A DNA stretch of 64,000 nt from Corynebacterium rouxii (GCF_902702935.1 NZ_LR738855.1:124001-188000), one strand, 5' to 3'; shown: positions 52,746 through 62,229, counted from the first letter of the stretch. The notes: generated by a model from the letters alone, not told the origin. Made by a program: numbers and translations.

Positions 52746-52966
52746 TTCTTTTAGTGCTTATAAACATCGTCTTTTCAATGCTCCTGCTTTTCAACCTGAC
52801 TGATGCAAATCGAAAGATTGAGGACGCGACGAAGCGCCTAGACATGCTCAATGAAGATGTCGACGTGCAGAGCGTGAAAATCCTTGATCTCTATGGGATC
52901 GCGCAGATTCCACCAATGCCAGATGAAGAGGCAGCGTCTCGAATCTTCACAGAGGTGCGGAGATGA
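52742..52966 (+). CDS. Small membrane-anchored coiled-coil phage protein
   Basis: 74 residues. N-terminal membrane helix (MILLVLINIVFSMLLLFNLT), then a coiled coil (DANRKIEDATKRLDMLNEDV). Overlaps both neighbours by 4 bases. Unknown function. Confidence 0.6.
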   Translation: MILLVLINIVFSMLLLFNLTDANRKIEDATKRLDMLNEDVDVQSVKILDLYGIAQIPPMPDEEAASRIFTEVRR

Positions 52967-53109
52967 ACCGGATAGCTTTAGAAGAACTGCACCAGGCTCT
53001 GATATCGGAGGCAGAAGCAATGCGCACTGGTGAGTATTTCCTAGGTGCCGGCATCGTAGATGCGTATGCACATCAGCTACGGGAGGCGATCGACTCTCAT
53101 GGCGAATAA
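52963..53109 (+). CDS. Small phage protein
   Basis: 48 residues: MNRIALEELHQALISEAEAM then RTGEYFLGAGIVDAYAHQLR. Helical, acidic. ATGA overlap with the previous gene and 11-base overlap with the next, so a real part of the early operon. No family. Confidence 0.5.
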   Translation: MNRIALEELHQALISEAEAMRTGEYFLGAGIVDAYAHQLREAIDSHGE

Positions 53110-53386
53110 CGAAGGAATGTGCAAGCACTGTGGAGCAGCCGTGCTCTTCGTTAAAGACGACCGATGGCACGTTTTTGATGCAAAGCCGTCGGAAGAAGGC
53201 GAATGGAGAATCCGGTCACGATGGGCGGCCAATGTCGCGGCAGAAAAAACGACAGTGACGCGCTTAGCGGAGTCGAAATTGCGCCGAGCACGCCTCATGG
53301 GAGAGCCGCTTTTCCGCCCGCACTTCCAAACATGCCCTGCGAACCCCCGCGCAAAAATTCTGCAGGAGAAGCGGAGATATGGATGA
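53099..53386 (+). CDS. Zinc-ribbon-like phage protein
   Basis: 95 residues from ATG 53099 (MANNEGMCKHCGAAVLFVKD). CxxC near the start and a distant HFQTCPANP may bind zinc; FVKDDRWHVFDAKP resembles small phage zinc-finger proteins that wrap a short metal site. Function unknown. Confidence 0.6.
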   Translation: MANNEGMCKHCGAAVLFVKDDRWHVFDAKPSEEGEWRIRSRWAANVAAEKTTVTRLAESKLRRARLMGEPLFRPHFQTCPANPRAKILQEKRRYG

Positions 53387-53528
53387 TGCATCAATCGCAG
53401 ACGAATGGTGGGAGAACCTACCAGATCGAAGAAAAATACAAATCCATCACTGGATCGTATCGCCTAGACAAATCACCATCCAGGAACTGCCCGGTCAGAT
53501 TGCGCTAATAGAAGGAACAGAACAATGA
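53379..53528 (+). CDS. Small phage protein
   Basis: 49 residues: MDDASIADEWWENLPDRRKI then QIHHWIVSPRQITIQELPGQ. Overlaps the previous gene by 8 and the next by 4 bases, typical of tight phage operons. No family. Confidence 0.5.
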   Translation: MDDASIADEWWENLPDRRKIQIHHWIVSPRQITIQELPGQIALIEGTEQ

Positions 53529-54226
53529 CTAAAACACAGCTAGTGTGCGACAAAACCCAATTGAACTGGGGGCTGAAAGCGGCAAAAGCAATTGCTGGGA
53601 AGAGCCCATATGACGTTGTTCAGATGAGAGTCTCACCAGACCGCGATTATCTGTATATCTGCGCAGTTAATGCCAAAGCAACGCTGGTCGCCAAAGTGGA
53701 GCTTCTCGTTGCGAATATCAGTAGTGAAGAAGATGAGATCATCACGATAGATAAGGCAAAAGTCCCAGCATTGATTCTCGCGACTGCTGAGACCGGGAAG
53801 AAGTCGGAAGACTCGCGGCCTATGGCAGGGATCTGCATTCGAGGGAAAGAAGTTGATTTCACCGACGAAAATGGGGCTGGGCGCGGAGTCGATCTTACGA
53901 CGATTCATCGGAACGATTCTGCAGAAATCGGAGATCCTGTCCGCACAATCATCAGAGTAAAACAACAGCTTGCTGAAACATCGCCTTGCGATGTGACGCC
54001 ATCGCCAGCTCAGATAACAGAACTGGCTCGGGCAACGCGCTACCTAGGAGGCAAGTCCAAGCTGAGTATGCGCTCGTATATGCACGAGGGTACTGAATCG
54101 CATCGGCTTGTAGCTGAGGCGACATTTTGGACCTTGTCAGTACTCAACGTCCCAGCAGTATTGCTCGAAAACAAAAAAGATACAGCCAATATCGTCGACG
54201 CAGCACCAATCGAAGGGATCTCATGA
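53525..54226 (+). CDS. Phage protein, possibly sliding-clamp-like
   Basis: 233 residues. Predicted layout of short alternating strands and helices (LNWGLKAAKAIAGKSPYDVV, DYLYICAVNAKATLVAKVEL, TIDKAKVPALILATAETGK) resembles a DnaN-type clamp half-ring module at low similarity. A clamp would load a polymerase or mark replicating phage DNA. This is fold guessing; no conserved motif proves it. Confidence 0.45.
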   Translation: MTKTQLVCDKTQLNWGLKAAKAIAGKSPYDVVQMRVSPDRDYLYICAVNAKATLVAKVELLVANISSEEDEIITIDKAKVPALILATAETGKKSEDSRPMAGICIRGKEVDFTDENGAGRGVDLTTIHRNDSAEIGDPVRTIIRVKQQLAETSPCDVTPSPAQITELARATRYLGGKSKLSMRSYMHEGTESHRLVAEATFWTLSVLNVPAVLLENKKDTANIVDAAPIEGIS

Positions 54227-54633
54227 AACATATTGACGCAGCGATCTGTCGCCGAAAGGCAGACGGCAAAACCGCGGAGCCTAACTACTGGGATTCCCAA
54301 GGCCCGCGAGAATCAACTGTAGCAATGCTGGAACGTCACAAAATAGCTAGAAAAAAGTGCATGACCTGCACGCTTCTGACTGATTGTGAGAAGATGCTTT
54401 CCGATTTTGAAAAAGAAGAACTCAGAGTCGACGGAGTTGTAGCAGGGAGATACTGCGATGTCTCGCACAGAAACGGCTCGAGTATCGATGTCTTGCGACA
54501 TTGCAAGCACTGCAATGTCCGATTGATACCGCAGGGTGGCCCACGGGGAAAAGAACCCAGCGGGGCTCGAAAACACCGGGGAGAAGGGCTCTGTGCGGTT
54601 TGCTATCCCCTCTTCTCAAGAAAACAACGCTAA
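54223..54633 (+). CDS. Phage WhiB-like iron-sulfur protein
   Basis: 136 residues from ATG 54223, ATGA overlap. Four-Cys cluster pattern: Cys9 (DAAICRRK), then RKKCMTCTLLTDCEKM (CxxCxxxxxC), followed by VVAGRYCD in place of the usual G[VI]WGG turn. The tail has a second Cys set (HCKHCNVRL, GLCAVCYP). WhiB proteins are actinobacterial regulators acting with sigma factors; phage copies can block host WhiB or direct early genes. Confidence 0.75.
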   Translation: MKHIDAAICRRKADGKTAEPNYWDSQGPRESTVAMLERHKIARKKCMTCTLLTDCEKMLSDFEKEELRVDGVVAGRYCDVSHRNGSSIDVLRHCKHCNVRLIPQGGPRGKEPSGARKHRGEGLCAVCYPLFSRKQR

Positions 54634-54661
54634 ACACAATGACTAGCAAAGGAAATAGACC

Positions 54662-55870
54662 ATGGCATGGAGCAGAGTCGGCGACAACATCGCCACACAT
54701 CCGCTCATGTCGAGGCTCCTTACCTCATGCGAATTCGACCACTCGCTCAAAAATGAGGCGTTTGGTGCGCTCGTCCAGCTCACAACTGTGTCGGCCGCGC
54801 ATCTCACTGACTACATCATTGAGTATGGGCTCATGGCGCAGATCGCACCTGGACGTGAAAAGCAACTGATCGACGTTCTTGTAGATGCAGGAATGCTTTT
54901 TCGCGATGAAGTTGACGGGCGCAAGGTTCTACGAATCGTCGATGACAATGAGCTCCTTCACAATCGCAGCCGGGATGAAGTCGAGATCGACCGCCGTCGC
55001 GCCGCTGATAAGCGCAACCCGGCTTTAATCCCAGCAGTTCGCTACCGCGACGGCGACCAATGTCGTTGGTGTGGAAAGACAGTCGACTGGCGAGATCGGA
55101 AAAGCTGGCGTGCAGCGACGATTGACTCACTTAATGAGCATCGGGAATCAACCGTGGATACGCTGGTTGTCGCCTGCAAGAGCTGCAATTCAAAACGTGG
55201 CGCAGGTGAAGAACTTCAATTATTGCCAACCCCTACGAGAGAGAAGGTACATTACACAGACCACACAATCGACTGGATTAATCGTTCCGAGTGGGCTCAG
55301 CATGAGGGCATTCATCTCGAGCCACGCCAAACACACCTGGACATCGGACAGCAGATCACAACACCGGCAGCGCCATCGGAGCAGCAGCAGGTGGGTCAAG
55401 CAGCAGCGCCCTTGGAGGCAGCAGCGCGGGCCTATCGAGCAGCGCCTGATGTTGAAGCGCCATTCGTTAGTGATCCGCTTGATGAGGCTCCAGACTGGGT
55501 CAAACAATCTCTTTTCAACGATCACGGACAGGCAGCAGCGCCTTTAATGGCAGCAGCGCCGCGTGAACATGATCATGCACCGGCAGCGCCGTTGGAGCAG
55601 CAGCAGGTGGGTCAAGCAGCAGCGCCCTTGGAGGCAGCAGCGCGGACCCATCGAGCAGCGCCTGATGTTGAAGCGCCATCGCAACACCACGTTGATAACG
55701 AAACGGTAAAACCTAGCACGGATCTAGAACAAATCACAGATCGGTGGGGTGACGAATCTGGATCTCTCGGGACGGGACGGGACGGGAATGGACAGGTAGG
55801 GACGGCAAGGCGTCGACGCCGTAGGCGTAGAGGTGGACGTGGAACTGGAAGGAATAAAGCTCATGGATAG
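54662..55870 (+). CDS. Phage HNH-type protein with repeats and RG-rich tail
   Basis: 402 residues. N-terminal ~115 residues look like a winged-helix/replisome-organiser region (MAWSRVGDNIATHPLMSRLL, DVLVDAGMLFRDEVDG). Residues ~115-185 hold a zinc-HNH core (QCRWCGKTVDWRDRKSWRAA, then VACKSCNSKRGAG). An Ala/Pro/Gln-rich part carries two nearly identical 102-base repeats. The end is basic (RRRRRRRRGGRGTGRN). Probable nuclease or replication accessory. The repeats and tail may make it variable in length between phages. Confidence 0.6.
   Translation: MAWSRVGDNIATHPLMSRLLTSCEFDHSLKNEAFGALVQLTTVSAAHLTDYIIEYGLMAQIAPGREKQLIDVLVDAGMLFRDEVDGRKVLRIVDDNELLHNRSRDEVEIDRRRAADKRNPALIPAVRYRDGDQCRWCGKTVDWRDRKSWRAATIDSLNEHRESTVDTLVVACKSCNSKRGAGEELQLLPTPTREKVHYTDHTIDWINRSEWAQHEGIHLEPRQTHLDIGQQITTPAAPSEQQQVGQAAAPLEAAARAYRAAPDVEAPFVSDPLDEAPDWVKQSLFNDHGQAAAPLMAAAPREHDHAPAAPLEQQQVGQAAAPLEAAARTHRAAPDVEAPSQHHVDNETVKPSTDLEQITDRWGDESGSLGTGRDGNGQVGTARRRRRRRRGGRGTGRNKAHG
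55362..55679 (+). repeat. Two 102-base direct repeats inside the HNH-type gene
   Basis: Units at 55362-55463 and 55578-55679, offset 216 bases (72 codons), coding for QQQVGQAAAPLEAAAR and AAPDVEAP. Nearly identical, so recent. Confidence 0.75.
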
Positions 55871-56450
55871 TTGGAAGTTACATTCTTTAGGTAAAGCTCT
55901 GTATGAGTTGGAGAAGTTAGGCCCTTTGCTTGATGATCTTTTGCTCCCTTCTCAGTGTGGTTTTTCTGAAGGAAGGGGAGGTTCTGGGCAAGGGTCGCGC
56001 CCTCCATTGAGGATTCCAATTCTGGATGTGAAGTGGGAGACGGAGCGTCTGCTGACTCATTGGGCATGGGGCTGCGCTGTGAAGCTGAATGTGGTCCCGC
56101 CTTGTTCAAGGTCCGTGCATAGCGTTGCTGCATGGCTTCAGTGTCACTTGATTGATATCGGAGATCTTGATGAAGCTGATGCTATTGCGGAGCAGGTGAT
56201 CAGCCAGTCGGAGCTGCTAAGTGAGATGTTCGCTTCTGATGATGATGGAGCAATCACAGCGCCTAAGCAGGGGACATGTAGAGAGATCGCCGCGATCTGC
56301 AAAGGGCTCGGCTACGGAACATCAAAGACAACAATTCATCGGTGGGCACACGAGGGGGCGATAGCCTCACAAACAATGGAAGATGGCCGTGTCATAGTGG
56401 ACCTACAAGAGGTGCTAGACAAGCTGGCTACCTGCAATAATGCAATGTAG
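55863..56450 (+). CDS. Phage protein with C-terminal helix-turn-helix
   Basis: About 195 residues from ATG 55863 (MDSWKLHSLGKALYELEKLG), overlapping the previous stop by 8 bases. C-terminal HTH of the phage type: CREIAAICKGLGYGTSKTTI, HRWAHEGAIASQ. Could be a late regulator, as it is the last gene before the terminator and packaging module. Confidence 0.55.
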   Translation: MDSWKLHSLGKALYELEKLGPLLDDLLLPSQCGFSEGRGGSGQGSRPPLRIPILDVKWETERLLTHWAWGCAVKLNVVPPCSRSVHSVAAWLQCHLIDIGDLDEADAIAEQVISQSELLSEMFASDDDGAITAPKQGTCREIAAICKGLGYGTSKTTIHRWAHEGAIASQTMEDGRVIVDLQEVLDKLATCNNAM

Positions 56451-56497
56451 TTACCGCGTGGGACACCCAATATAGTAAGCTAACGCTCGAATCTTCT

Positions 56498-56532
56498 GGG
56501 TCCAGATCACAAGCATGTGACTGGGCCTTTTT
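56498..56532 (+). terminator. Terminator before the packaging module
   Basis: GGGTCCAGATCACA / TGTGACTGGGCC hairpin with T5, between the early region and the HNH/terminase genes. Confidence 0.8.
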
Positions 56533-56550
56533 GCATGCTCAGGAGGTGAC

Positions 56551-56946
56551 ATGGCGAGAGCAGGATCAATTTGCTGCGAAGCTGGGTGCCCAGAGCAAGC
56601 GACATACCGAGGAAGATGCGCTCGGCATGCTCGTGACCACGAGACACACGAGCGAAAAACAGTTGCGACGAAGATCGACGGACAGCGAACAGCAGCGATC
56701 AGGCGTGAAGCGGTTGCTAGATGGCGGGAAATCTATGGAGACTGGTGCCCAGGCTATAAGTGCTACGGGCATAAAGCCCATGATTTGACCGCGCAACATA
56801 CGCAGGCTCTAGCGCTCGGAGGCGGATCGGAGCAGCATCTGACGGTGCTGTGCCGGCGGTGTAACTCCCGTCATGCAGCGGACGTAAGAAGGGCCCTGGC
56901 ATCCACCTATGGAAGACCCCAGGGGAGGGCCCCTCGGAGGCTATGA
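56551..56946 (+). CDS. Phage HNH endonuclease near terminase
   Basis: 131 residues from ATG 56551. A zinc-type start (CCEAGCPEQATYRGRCARH) and a HNH core (LTAQHTQALALGGGSEQHLT, VLCRRCNSRH). HNH enzymes just upstream of terminase are needed for packaging cleavage in several siphoviruses. Confidence 0.85.
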   Translation: MARAGSICCEAGCPEQATYRGRCARHARDHETHERKTVATKIDGQRTAAIRREAVARWREIYGDWCPGYKCYGHKAHDLTAQHTQALALGGGSEQHLTVLCRRCNSRHAADVRRALASTYGRPQGRAPRRL

Positions 56947-57070
56947 ACCCCAGCCGTGGGTGAGGTCTCTCAGAGGTGCGAAGGGTTCAAAAAGTTTCCT
57001 GACCAGCTGTTTTTTTGAACCCGACATGTTAAAAATATGCCCAAAGGGGGCGAGGAAGGAGACGAAAATA

Positions 57071-57544
57071 ATGCCACGAGGCGGAGCAAGAACAAGATCT
57101 GGTCCAGCACCAGACCCAGCATCTGGACGGTCGGACCGTCGAAAACTCGACGAAAAGCTCCGACCATTGCCAGCAAGCGGATTCAACGGGAAACTGCCAG
57201 AATGGCCACTACCAAAAGGAACCCCACGAGAGCGCTCATTGTGGAAGAAAATCTGGAAATATCCACAAGCCGCAGCCTGGATCAATGAGCCATGGCGATG
57301 GCTCACAATCGGCCACTACGTCAGATGGGTAGTGAAATCAGAAGCCGCAGACGCATCACCATCGACTATGACACAGGTCCTACGCCTTGCAGACTCGATT
57401 GGGCTTTCTCCTGCAGGCCTTCGTGAAAATGGCTGGGTGATCTCCACATCCGAGATGGAAGGAGACGCGGCGCCGACAAACACCCCGCCACAGTCTCCAC
57501 AGCCTATCCGTCGGCTCCGCGCAGTAAATGGAGACGCAGGATAA
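57071..57544 (+). CDS. Terminase small subunit
   Basis: About 157 residues from ATG 57071 (MPRGGARTRSGPAPDPASGR), a typical small-terminase start; a longer frame to 56909 is unlikely. PLPASGFNGKLPEWPLPKGT and WLTIGHYVRWVVKSEAADAS follow. It overlaps the large terminase by 17 bases. Confidence 0.75.
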   Translation: MPRGGARTRSGPAPDPASGRSDRRKLDEKLRPLPASGFNGKLPEWPLPKGTPRERSLWKKIWKYPQAAAWINEPWRWLTIGHYVRWVVKSEAADASPSTMTQVLRLADSIGLSPAGLRENGWVISTSEMEGDAAPTNTPPQSPQPIRRLRAVNGDAG

Positions 57545-59181
57545 CTGGATAATCGACTTCCCGACACTCGGAGATCTCTGGGACGCATGGGTGCAAGCAC
57601 ATTGCCTCGTCCCAGATGGCTACCGACGCGGCCAACCATTCATATGGAGCGACTGGCAATTCTGGTGCGCCGCGCAATTTGGAAGAATTCGCGCCGGGCT
57701 GAAATGGAGTGGCGAACCGCTAGGTAACCAAGCATTCCAATATCGTCGTATGCAGGTGATTGCACCGCAGAAGACTGGCAAAGGTCCGTGGGCTGGTTCT
57801 ATGACGCTAGTGCAGGCTGTGGGGCCAGCAGAATTTGATGGGTGGGCAGAAGAAGGGGATGTCTATCGGTGTGCTGACTGGGGCTGTGATTGCGGTTTCG
57901 AGTTTCCTTACCAGAAGGGAGAACCGAAAGGTCGTCCGCACCCATCGCCACTGATTCAGCTCACGGCGACCTCGGAAGATCAAGTCGATAACACGATGCG
58001 CCCATTGAAGTCGATGGTCAAGATGGGTCCGTTGCGGAATCTTCTCGCTACCAGAGGCGAATTCATTCGCATTCTCGGAGGGCTTGGAGGTGATGATGCT
58101 GATCGAATTGATGCTGTGACGGCTTCTGCTGACTCTAGGGTCGGTAACCCTGTCAGTTTCGTGCTTCAAGACGAGACTGGTTTGTGGAATAAGCGGAATA
58201 AAATGGAAAAGGTTGCTGACGCACAGCGTCGTGGCCTTGCAGGTATGGCTGGACGTTCAATCGAAACCACAAACGCTTATGACTCTTCAGAGCGTTCTGT
58301 AGCACAAACGACGTTTGAGTCGACGGCACAAGACGTGTTTTGCTTCTACATCCCGCCGCCTAAAGGACTGCTATGGAAGCGTCCTAAAGATCGCCGCAGG
58401 ATTCTAGAGGCGGTTTATAGGGGTTCTCCATGGGTCAATATTGACTCCGTTCTAGCAGAAGCCAATGAGATTTCAGAGCGCGATCCAGAGCAAGCAGAGA
58501 GGTTTTTCGGGAACCGGATTACGTATTCATCAGGCACGTGGCTGCCGACGAACCTGTGGGAGGACTGCTTTGCATTGGATAGAGAACCCGCCTGATGGTG
58601 AATCAATCTGCGTTGGTTTCGACGGCTCAGAAAACAACGATTTCACAGCTTTACGGGCTGAAACACGTAGTGGATTCATTTTCACACCGCGGTATGGGCC
58701 AGATCGTAGACCTACTATCTGGAATCCTGCAGAGTGGGGTGGGAAAACTCCGCGATCGGAGGTCATGGCCGCAGTCGATGAGATCAGAACTAGGTATCAA
58801 ATTCAGAGGTTTTATGCGGATCCGCAGGATTGGCGCTCTGAAATTGGTGAGTGGGCACTCCAGATTGGACAAGAACGCGTTTTTGAATGGCCGACGAACG
58901 CAATCAAGCGTATGTATGCGGCGATCTCTCGGTTTGAAATCGATTTAGCCAATGGGCGGATCACCCATGATGGATGCCCGCTGACAGCGCTTGCAATGGC
59001 AAATGCAAAGAAAGTCGCAAAGCCTGGGCAACAGTATGTTCTGGGGAAGCCCTCAGAGCATCAAAAAATAGATGCGGCAATGGCCACCATCCTCGCGCAT
59101 GAGGCAGCTATGGATGCGCATGCGAAGCAATGGGAATCAGAAAAATCTCGCGTAGTCGTCTTAGGAAGGAGGCGGAGATGA
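57528..59181 (+). pseudogene. Terminase large subunit, frameshifted
   Basis: N-terminal ATPase piece (57528-58595): Walker A-like VIAPQKTGKGPWAG, Walker B FVLQDETGLW. The frame stops after FALDREPA. One frame over, PPDGESICVGFDGSENNDFT, FYADPQDWRSEIGEWALQI and EHQKIDAAMATILAHEAA continue the nuclease domain (RNase H-like acidic residues) to 59181. Dropping one C of the CCC at 58587-58589 joins the two. As read, the nuclease would be lost, so packaging would fail unless the shift is bypassed, suppressed or a sequencing error. Confidence 0.8.
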
Positions 59182-60506
59182 TGGAGCTAACGAAATCGGA
59201 AGAAGAGCTCGTCAAGAAGCTGTTTATGAAGATTCAAAAGCAGCGGAATCAGGACAAAATCAATGAGCGCTATTACAGAGGCTTGCAACAGATCGGCAAC
59301 CTAGGCATTTCCGTTCCCCCTGATGTACAGCCTTTCGCTTTTCCGCTCAATTGGTGCAGGACTTACATTGATGTGCTTGAAGAGCGGCAAGACGTCAGAC
59401 TGTTGATCCGATCTGGTGAGATTACCGAAGACAAGGAATTACGCCTCGATTGGGAAGCCAATGATCTTGATGTGCAAAGCCATCTGGTGCACAAGGATTT
59501 AACGATTTATGGTCGTGCATTCGTCTCCGTTGCTGCTGATCCAGATGGCGGGCGCCCGCGCATTCGAGCGGAGTCACCACGAGATATGGCGGCAATCGTG
59601 GATCCGTTGACAAGGTCAATGACAGCAGCGCTGCGAATTTACAGGGATTCTGTAGGCATTGCAGAGCATATGACGCTGTATTTGCCGGATTCCACAGTGA
59701 TCATGGGCAAAGAAATGGGGATGTGGAAAGCAAAGACACGGATCGAACACAACCTTGGGCGTGTACCAATCGTCATGATGATCAACAGACAACAGTCAGG
59801 ATCATTCGAAGGGGAAACTCAACTCTCGGATCTCAAGCCCATCGTTGATATGGCTGGGCGAGTCATGCTTCAGCTCCAGCTCGCTATGGAGACAGTGGCA
59901 ACACCACAGAAAATTGCTCTCGGTGTCAGCGAGGAAGACTTTGTCGATGAAAACGGTGAACAACTCGACCCCTGGGACACATACCTAGGGGCTGTTTGGG
60001 CGCTCTCTAAGAAAGATGCCAAGGTGGAACAGCTTGCAGGTGCAAGCCTGACAGGTTTCCATGACACCATCAAAATGCTGGCCGAGCAGGCATCAACAAT
60101 CACAGGACTTCCCGTTCGGATGATGGGGCAAAACACTGCCAATCCGGCCGCTGAAGGCGCGATCAGAGCTGATGAATCACGCCTTGTAAAGCAGGTAGAA
60201 AGAATCAATTCGGTTGCCGGCGCAGGCTGGGCGTGGGCGCTTGGAATCGCCGAGCGCATTCGCACTAGGGAATGGTCTGCAGACGGGAAAATTCAGATTC
60301 TCTGGCGCAATCCAGGTACACCGACCGAAGCTCAGCAAGCAGATGCAATGCAGAAGCTAACCGGTGGACGTCCCATCTTGTCCGTTCGAGGAGCGATGAA
60401 TGAGATGGGTTGGCCTCAAGCACGGATTGACCGTGAAATCGAATGGTTCAGCCAAGAAGAAGCAGGAACGCTTCTGCAGAAACTGGAACGTGACGCAGAA
60501 ACGTGA
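59178..60506 (+). CDS. Phage portal protein (SPP1 gp6-like)
   Basis: About 442 residues from ATG 59178 (MMELTKSEEELVKKLFMKIQ), AGGAAGGAGG upstream and ATGA overlap with the terminase. Family features: KINERYYRGLQQIGNLGISV, FPLNWCRTYIDVLEERQDVR, AFVSVAADPDGG, IEHNLGRVPIVMMINR, SAEGAIRADESRL-like NPAAEGAIRADESRLVKQVE. Forms the DNA entry channel of the capsid. Confidence 0.9.
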   Translation: MMELTKSEEELVKKLFMKIQKQRNQDKINERYYRGLQQIGNLGISVPPDVQPFAFPLNWCRTYIDVLEERQDVRLLIRSGEITEDKELRLDWEANDLDVQSHLVHKDLTIYGRAFVSVAADPDGGRPRIRAESPRDMAAIVDPLTRSMTAALRIYRDSVGIAEHMTLYLPDSTVIMGKEMGMWKAKTRIEHNLGRVPIVMMINRQQSGSFEGETQLSDLKPIVDMAGRVMLQLQLAMETVATPQKIALGVSEEDFVDENGEQLDPWDTYLGAVWALSKKDAKVEQLAGASLTGFHDTIKMLAEQASTITGLPVRMMGQNTANPAAEGAIRADESRLVKQVERINSVAGAGWAWALGIAERIRTREWSADGKIQILWRNPGTPTEAQQADAMQKLTGGRPILSVRGAMNEMGWPQARIDREIEWFSQEEAGTLLQKLERDAET

Positions 60507-60522
60507 CAGGAAGAGGTGGTAA

Positions 60523-62229
60523 ATGCACGACGACCAGTTCAGCCGCTTACCACCAGAACTACGCGCCGCCGCTGGAACCAGATCTGAGATCATTGGAGAG
60601 GCTGTCAAATGGGTAGCTGCCGCATGGAATACGAACCGCCCAATGGATCCATCAGTTTGGTTCGAGATCTACGCTGAAGAATTCACCAAGAGAGTCGCAG
60701 AAGCACAGCTCGAAGCAGCAAGTATCGCTATCGGATCTGTCGACACAGCACTAGCACTCCAAGGCTATGACGGCACCCCGCTAGGACACGCCTCACCAGA
60801 AGCCTTCACCGGAATCACCGGCTCTGGGCAGCCAATCATGGGCCTTGCCTATGCACAAGGATTGCGCATTACAGAGGCAATCGACAACGGAGCAACCGAA
60901 GTTGAAAGAGCAAAGCTGTGGAAATACAGCGGGCAAGTCCTCCAAATGGCAACGCAAACGGCAATCTCAGACGCATCGAGAATCGCTAAACTCACCAACC
61001 TCATCGCCCGCCCACGAACTACGTGGGTGAGAATCGTCCGCCCACCGTGCTGCGCTCGCTGCGCAATCCTTGCAGGAAAACGCGGCGGAGCAGGACTTGG
61101 ATTCCAACGACACCCAGGCTGTGACTGCGACGCAATCCCCGTATCCGAAGAAACATCGGACATGCACAAGCTGTGGATATTTGATGTGGATAAATATTTC
61201 GCACAACTATCCGAAAAAGACCAAAACAAAATCTTCACCATCGCAGGCGCCCAAGCAATCCGAGACGGAGCAGACCCATCACAGGTCATCAATGCGCGCC
61301 GGGGAATGAAGGTTGCTGCAGATCGTTTTGGCACTCGCACTGTTATGACATCTGAGGGGACGACGAAACGCGGTTGGGCTTCGATGTATTTGCGTCAGCA
61401 GTATGACGCGAAGATGTCGAAGCAAGGCAGATACATGCGGACTGATCGGCCGCGATTGATGCCGGAAGAAATCTACAAGATTGCAGGTGGCGACCGTGAT
61501 ATTGCGGTCTCATTGCTGCACAAGAACGGTTTCTTCTTGGATGCATCGCCCACATTGGATTCTAAACTCAACTTTTTTACGCGGGACAAAGCCGTAAAAG
61601 AAGCTACAGAGCGAGCTCGTGTGAAGCTGAAAGCGCGACATGAAAAAGAGCTAAAGCGTATAACGGTCGAGGCTGGTAGTGGTGATCCTCCGAGCAAACC
61701 GCCACGATGGTCGAAAAATGGCGGTGGTGATGATGAGATCCGGAGGCGGTATTTCGAGGATTTGCGTACAGCGGATAAACGCGTGCCAATTGAACACATC
61801 GTTACCGGGAAGGTGCATAAGAACGTTATCCAAGGTGCCCATGATCATTCCAGACGTTCATGGGTCGTGGAGCAAGTAAAAAGTGGTGTAGATCTTCCTA
61901 GTGAGGTGAAAACATTTTTTCCGTTGCTCAAAGGAAGAACAGCAGCACTTAGGAACTGGTTGGGTGATGAGCAACAAGGAATTATTCGAGATGTGTTATC
62001 AGATCCTGAAGAAATCGAGGTAGATCAGTGGGGAACGTATCGATTAAAAAAAGAAGTGCTCACTCCAGATAAGCATTGCATTACTTTGCGAGTGGTAACA
62101 GGTAAAACACGTGGTAATGATACTCGAACGTTCAAAGTCAATTCTGCCTTTCCGCTTCGTGGCGGAGACGGAGTCACCGAAGTCCTATCGGATGGTAGAA
62201 TTATGACGCGATATAGGAAGGAGGAATGA
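60523..62229 (+). CDS. Head-morphogenesis (MuF/SPP1 gp7-like) protein fused to an EndoU-like toxin domain
   Basis: 568 residues, about twice the usual length of a minor head protein. Residues ~1-250 are the head part, with TTWVRIVRPPCCARCAILAG and FQRHPGCDCDAIPV, a conserved Cys motif of such proteins. Residues ~250-400 are a linker. Residues ~420-568 look like a bacterial EndoU-type RNase domain: EHIVTGKVHKNVIQGAHDHS (His pair), SWVVEQVKSGVDLPSEVKTF, then TLRVVTGKTRGNDTRTFKVN and SAFPLRG. MuF-polymorphic toxins of this layout are known from temperate phages, mainly in Firmicutes. The gene directly downstream is small and acidic, as expected for an immunity gene. Confidence 0.8.
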   Translation: MHDDQFSRLPPELRAAAGTRSEIIGEAVKWVAAAWNTNRPMDPSVWFEIYAEEFTKRVAEAQLEAASIAIGSVDTALALQGYDGTPLGHASPEAFTGITGSGQPIMGLAYAQGLRITEAIDNGATEVERAKLWKYSGQVLQMATQTAISDASRIAKLTNLIARPRTTWVRIVRPPCCARCAILAGKRGGAGLGFQRHPGCDCDAIPVSEETSDMHKLWIFDVDKYFAQLSEKDQNKIFTIAGAQAIRDGADPSQVINARRGMKVAADRFGTRTVMTSEGTTKRGWASMYLRQQYDAKMSKQGRYMRTDRPRLMPEEIYKIAGGDRDIAVSLLHKNGFFLDASPTLDSKLNFFTRDKAVKEATERARVKLKARHEKELKRITVEAGSGDPPSKPPRWSKNGGGDDEIRRRYFEDLRTADKRVPIEHIVTGKVHKNVIQGAHDHSRRSWVVEQVKSGVDLPSEVKTFFPLLKGRTAALRNWLGDEQQGIIRDVLSDPEEIEVDQWGTYRLKKEVLTPDKHCITLRVVTGKTRGNDTRTFKVNSAFPLRGGDGVTEVLSDGRIMTRYRKEE

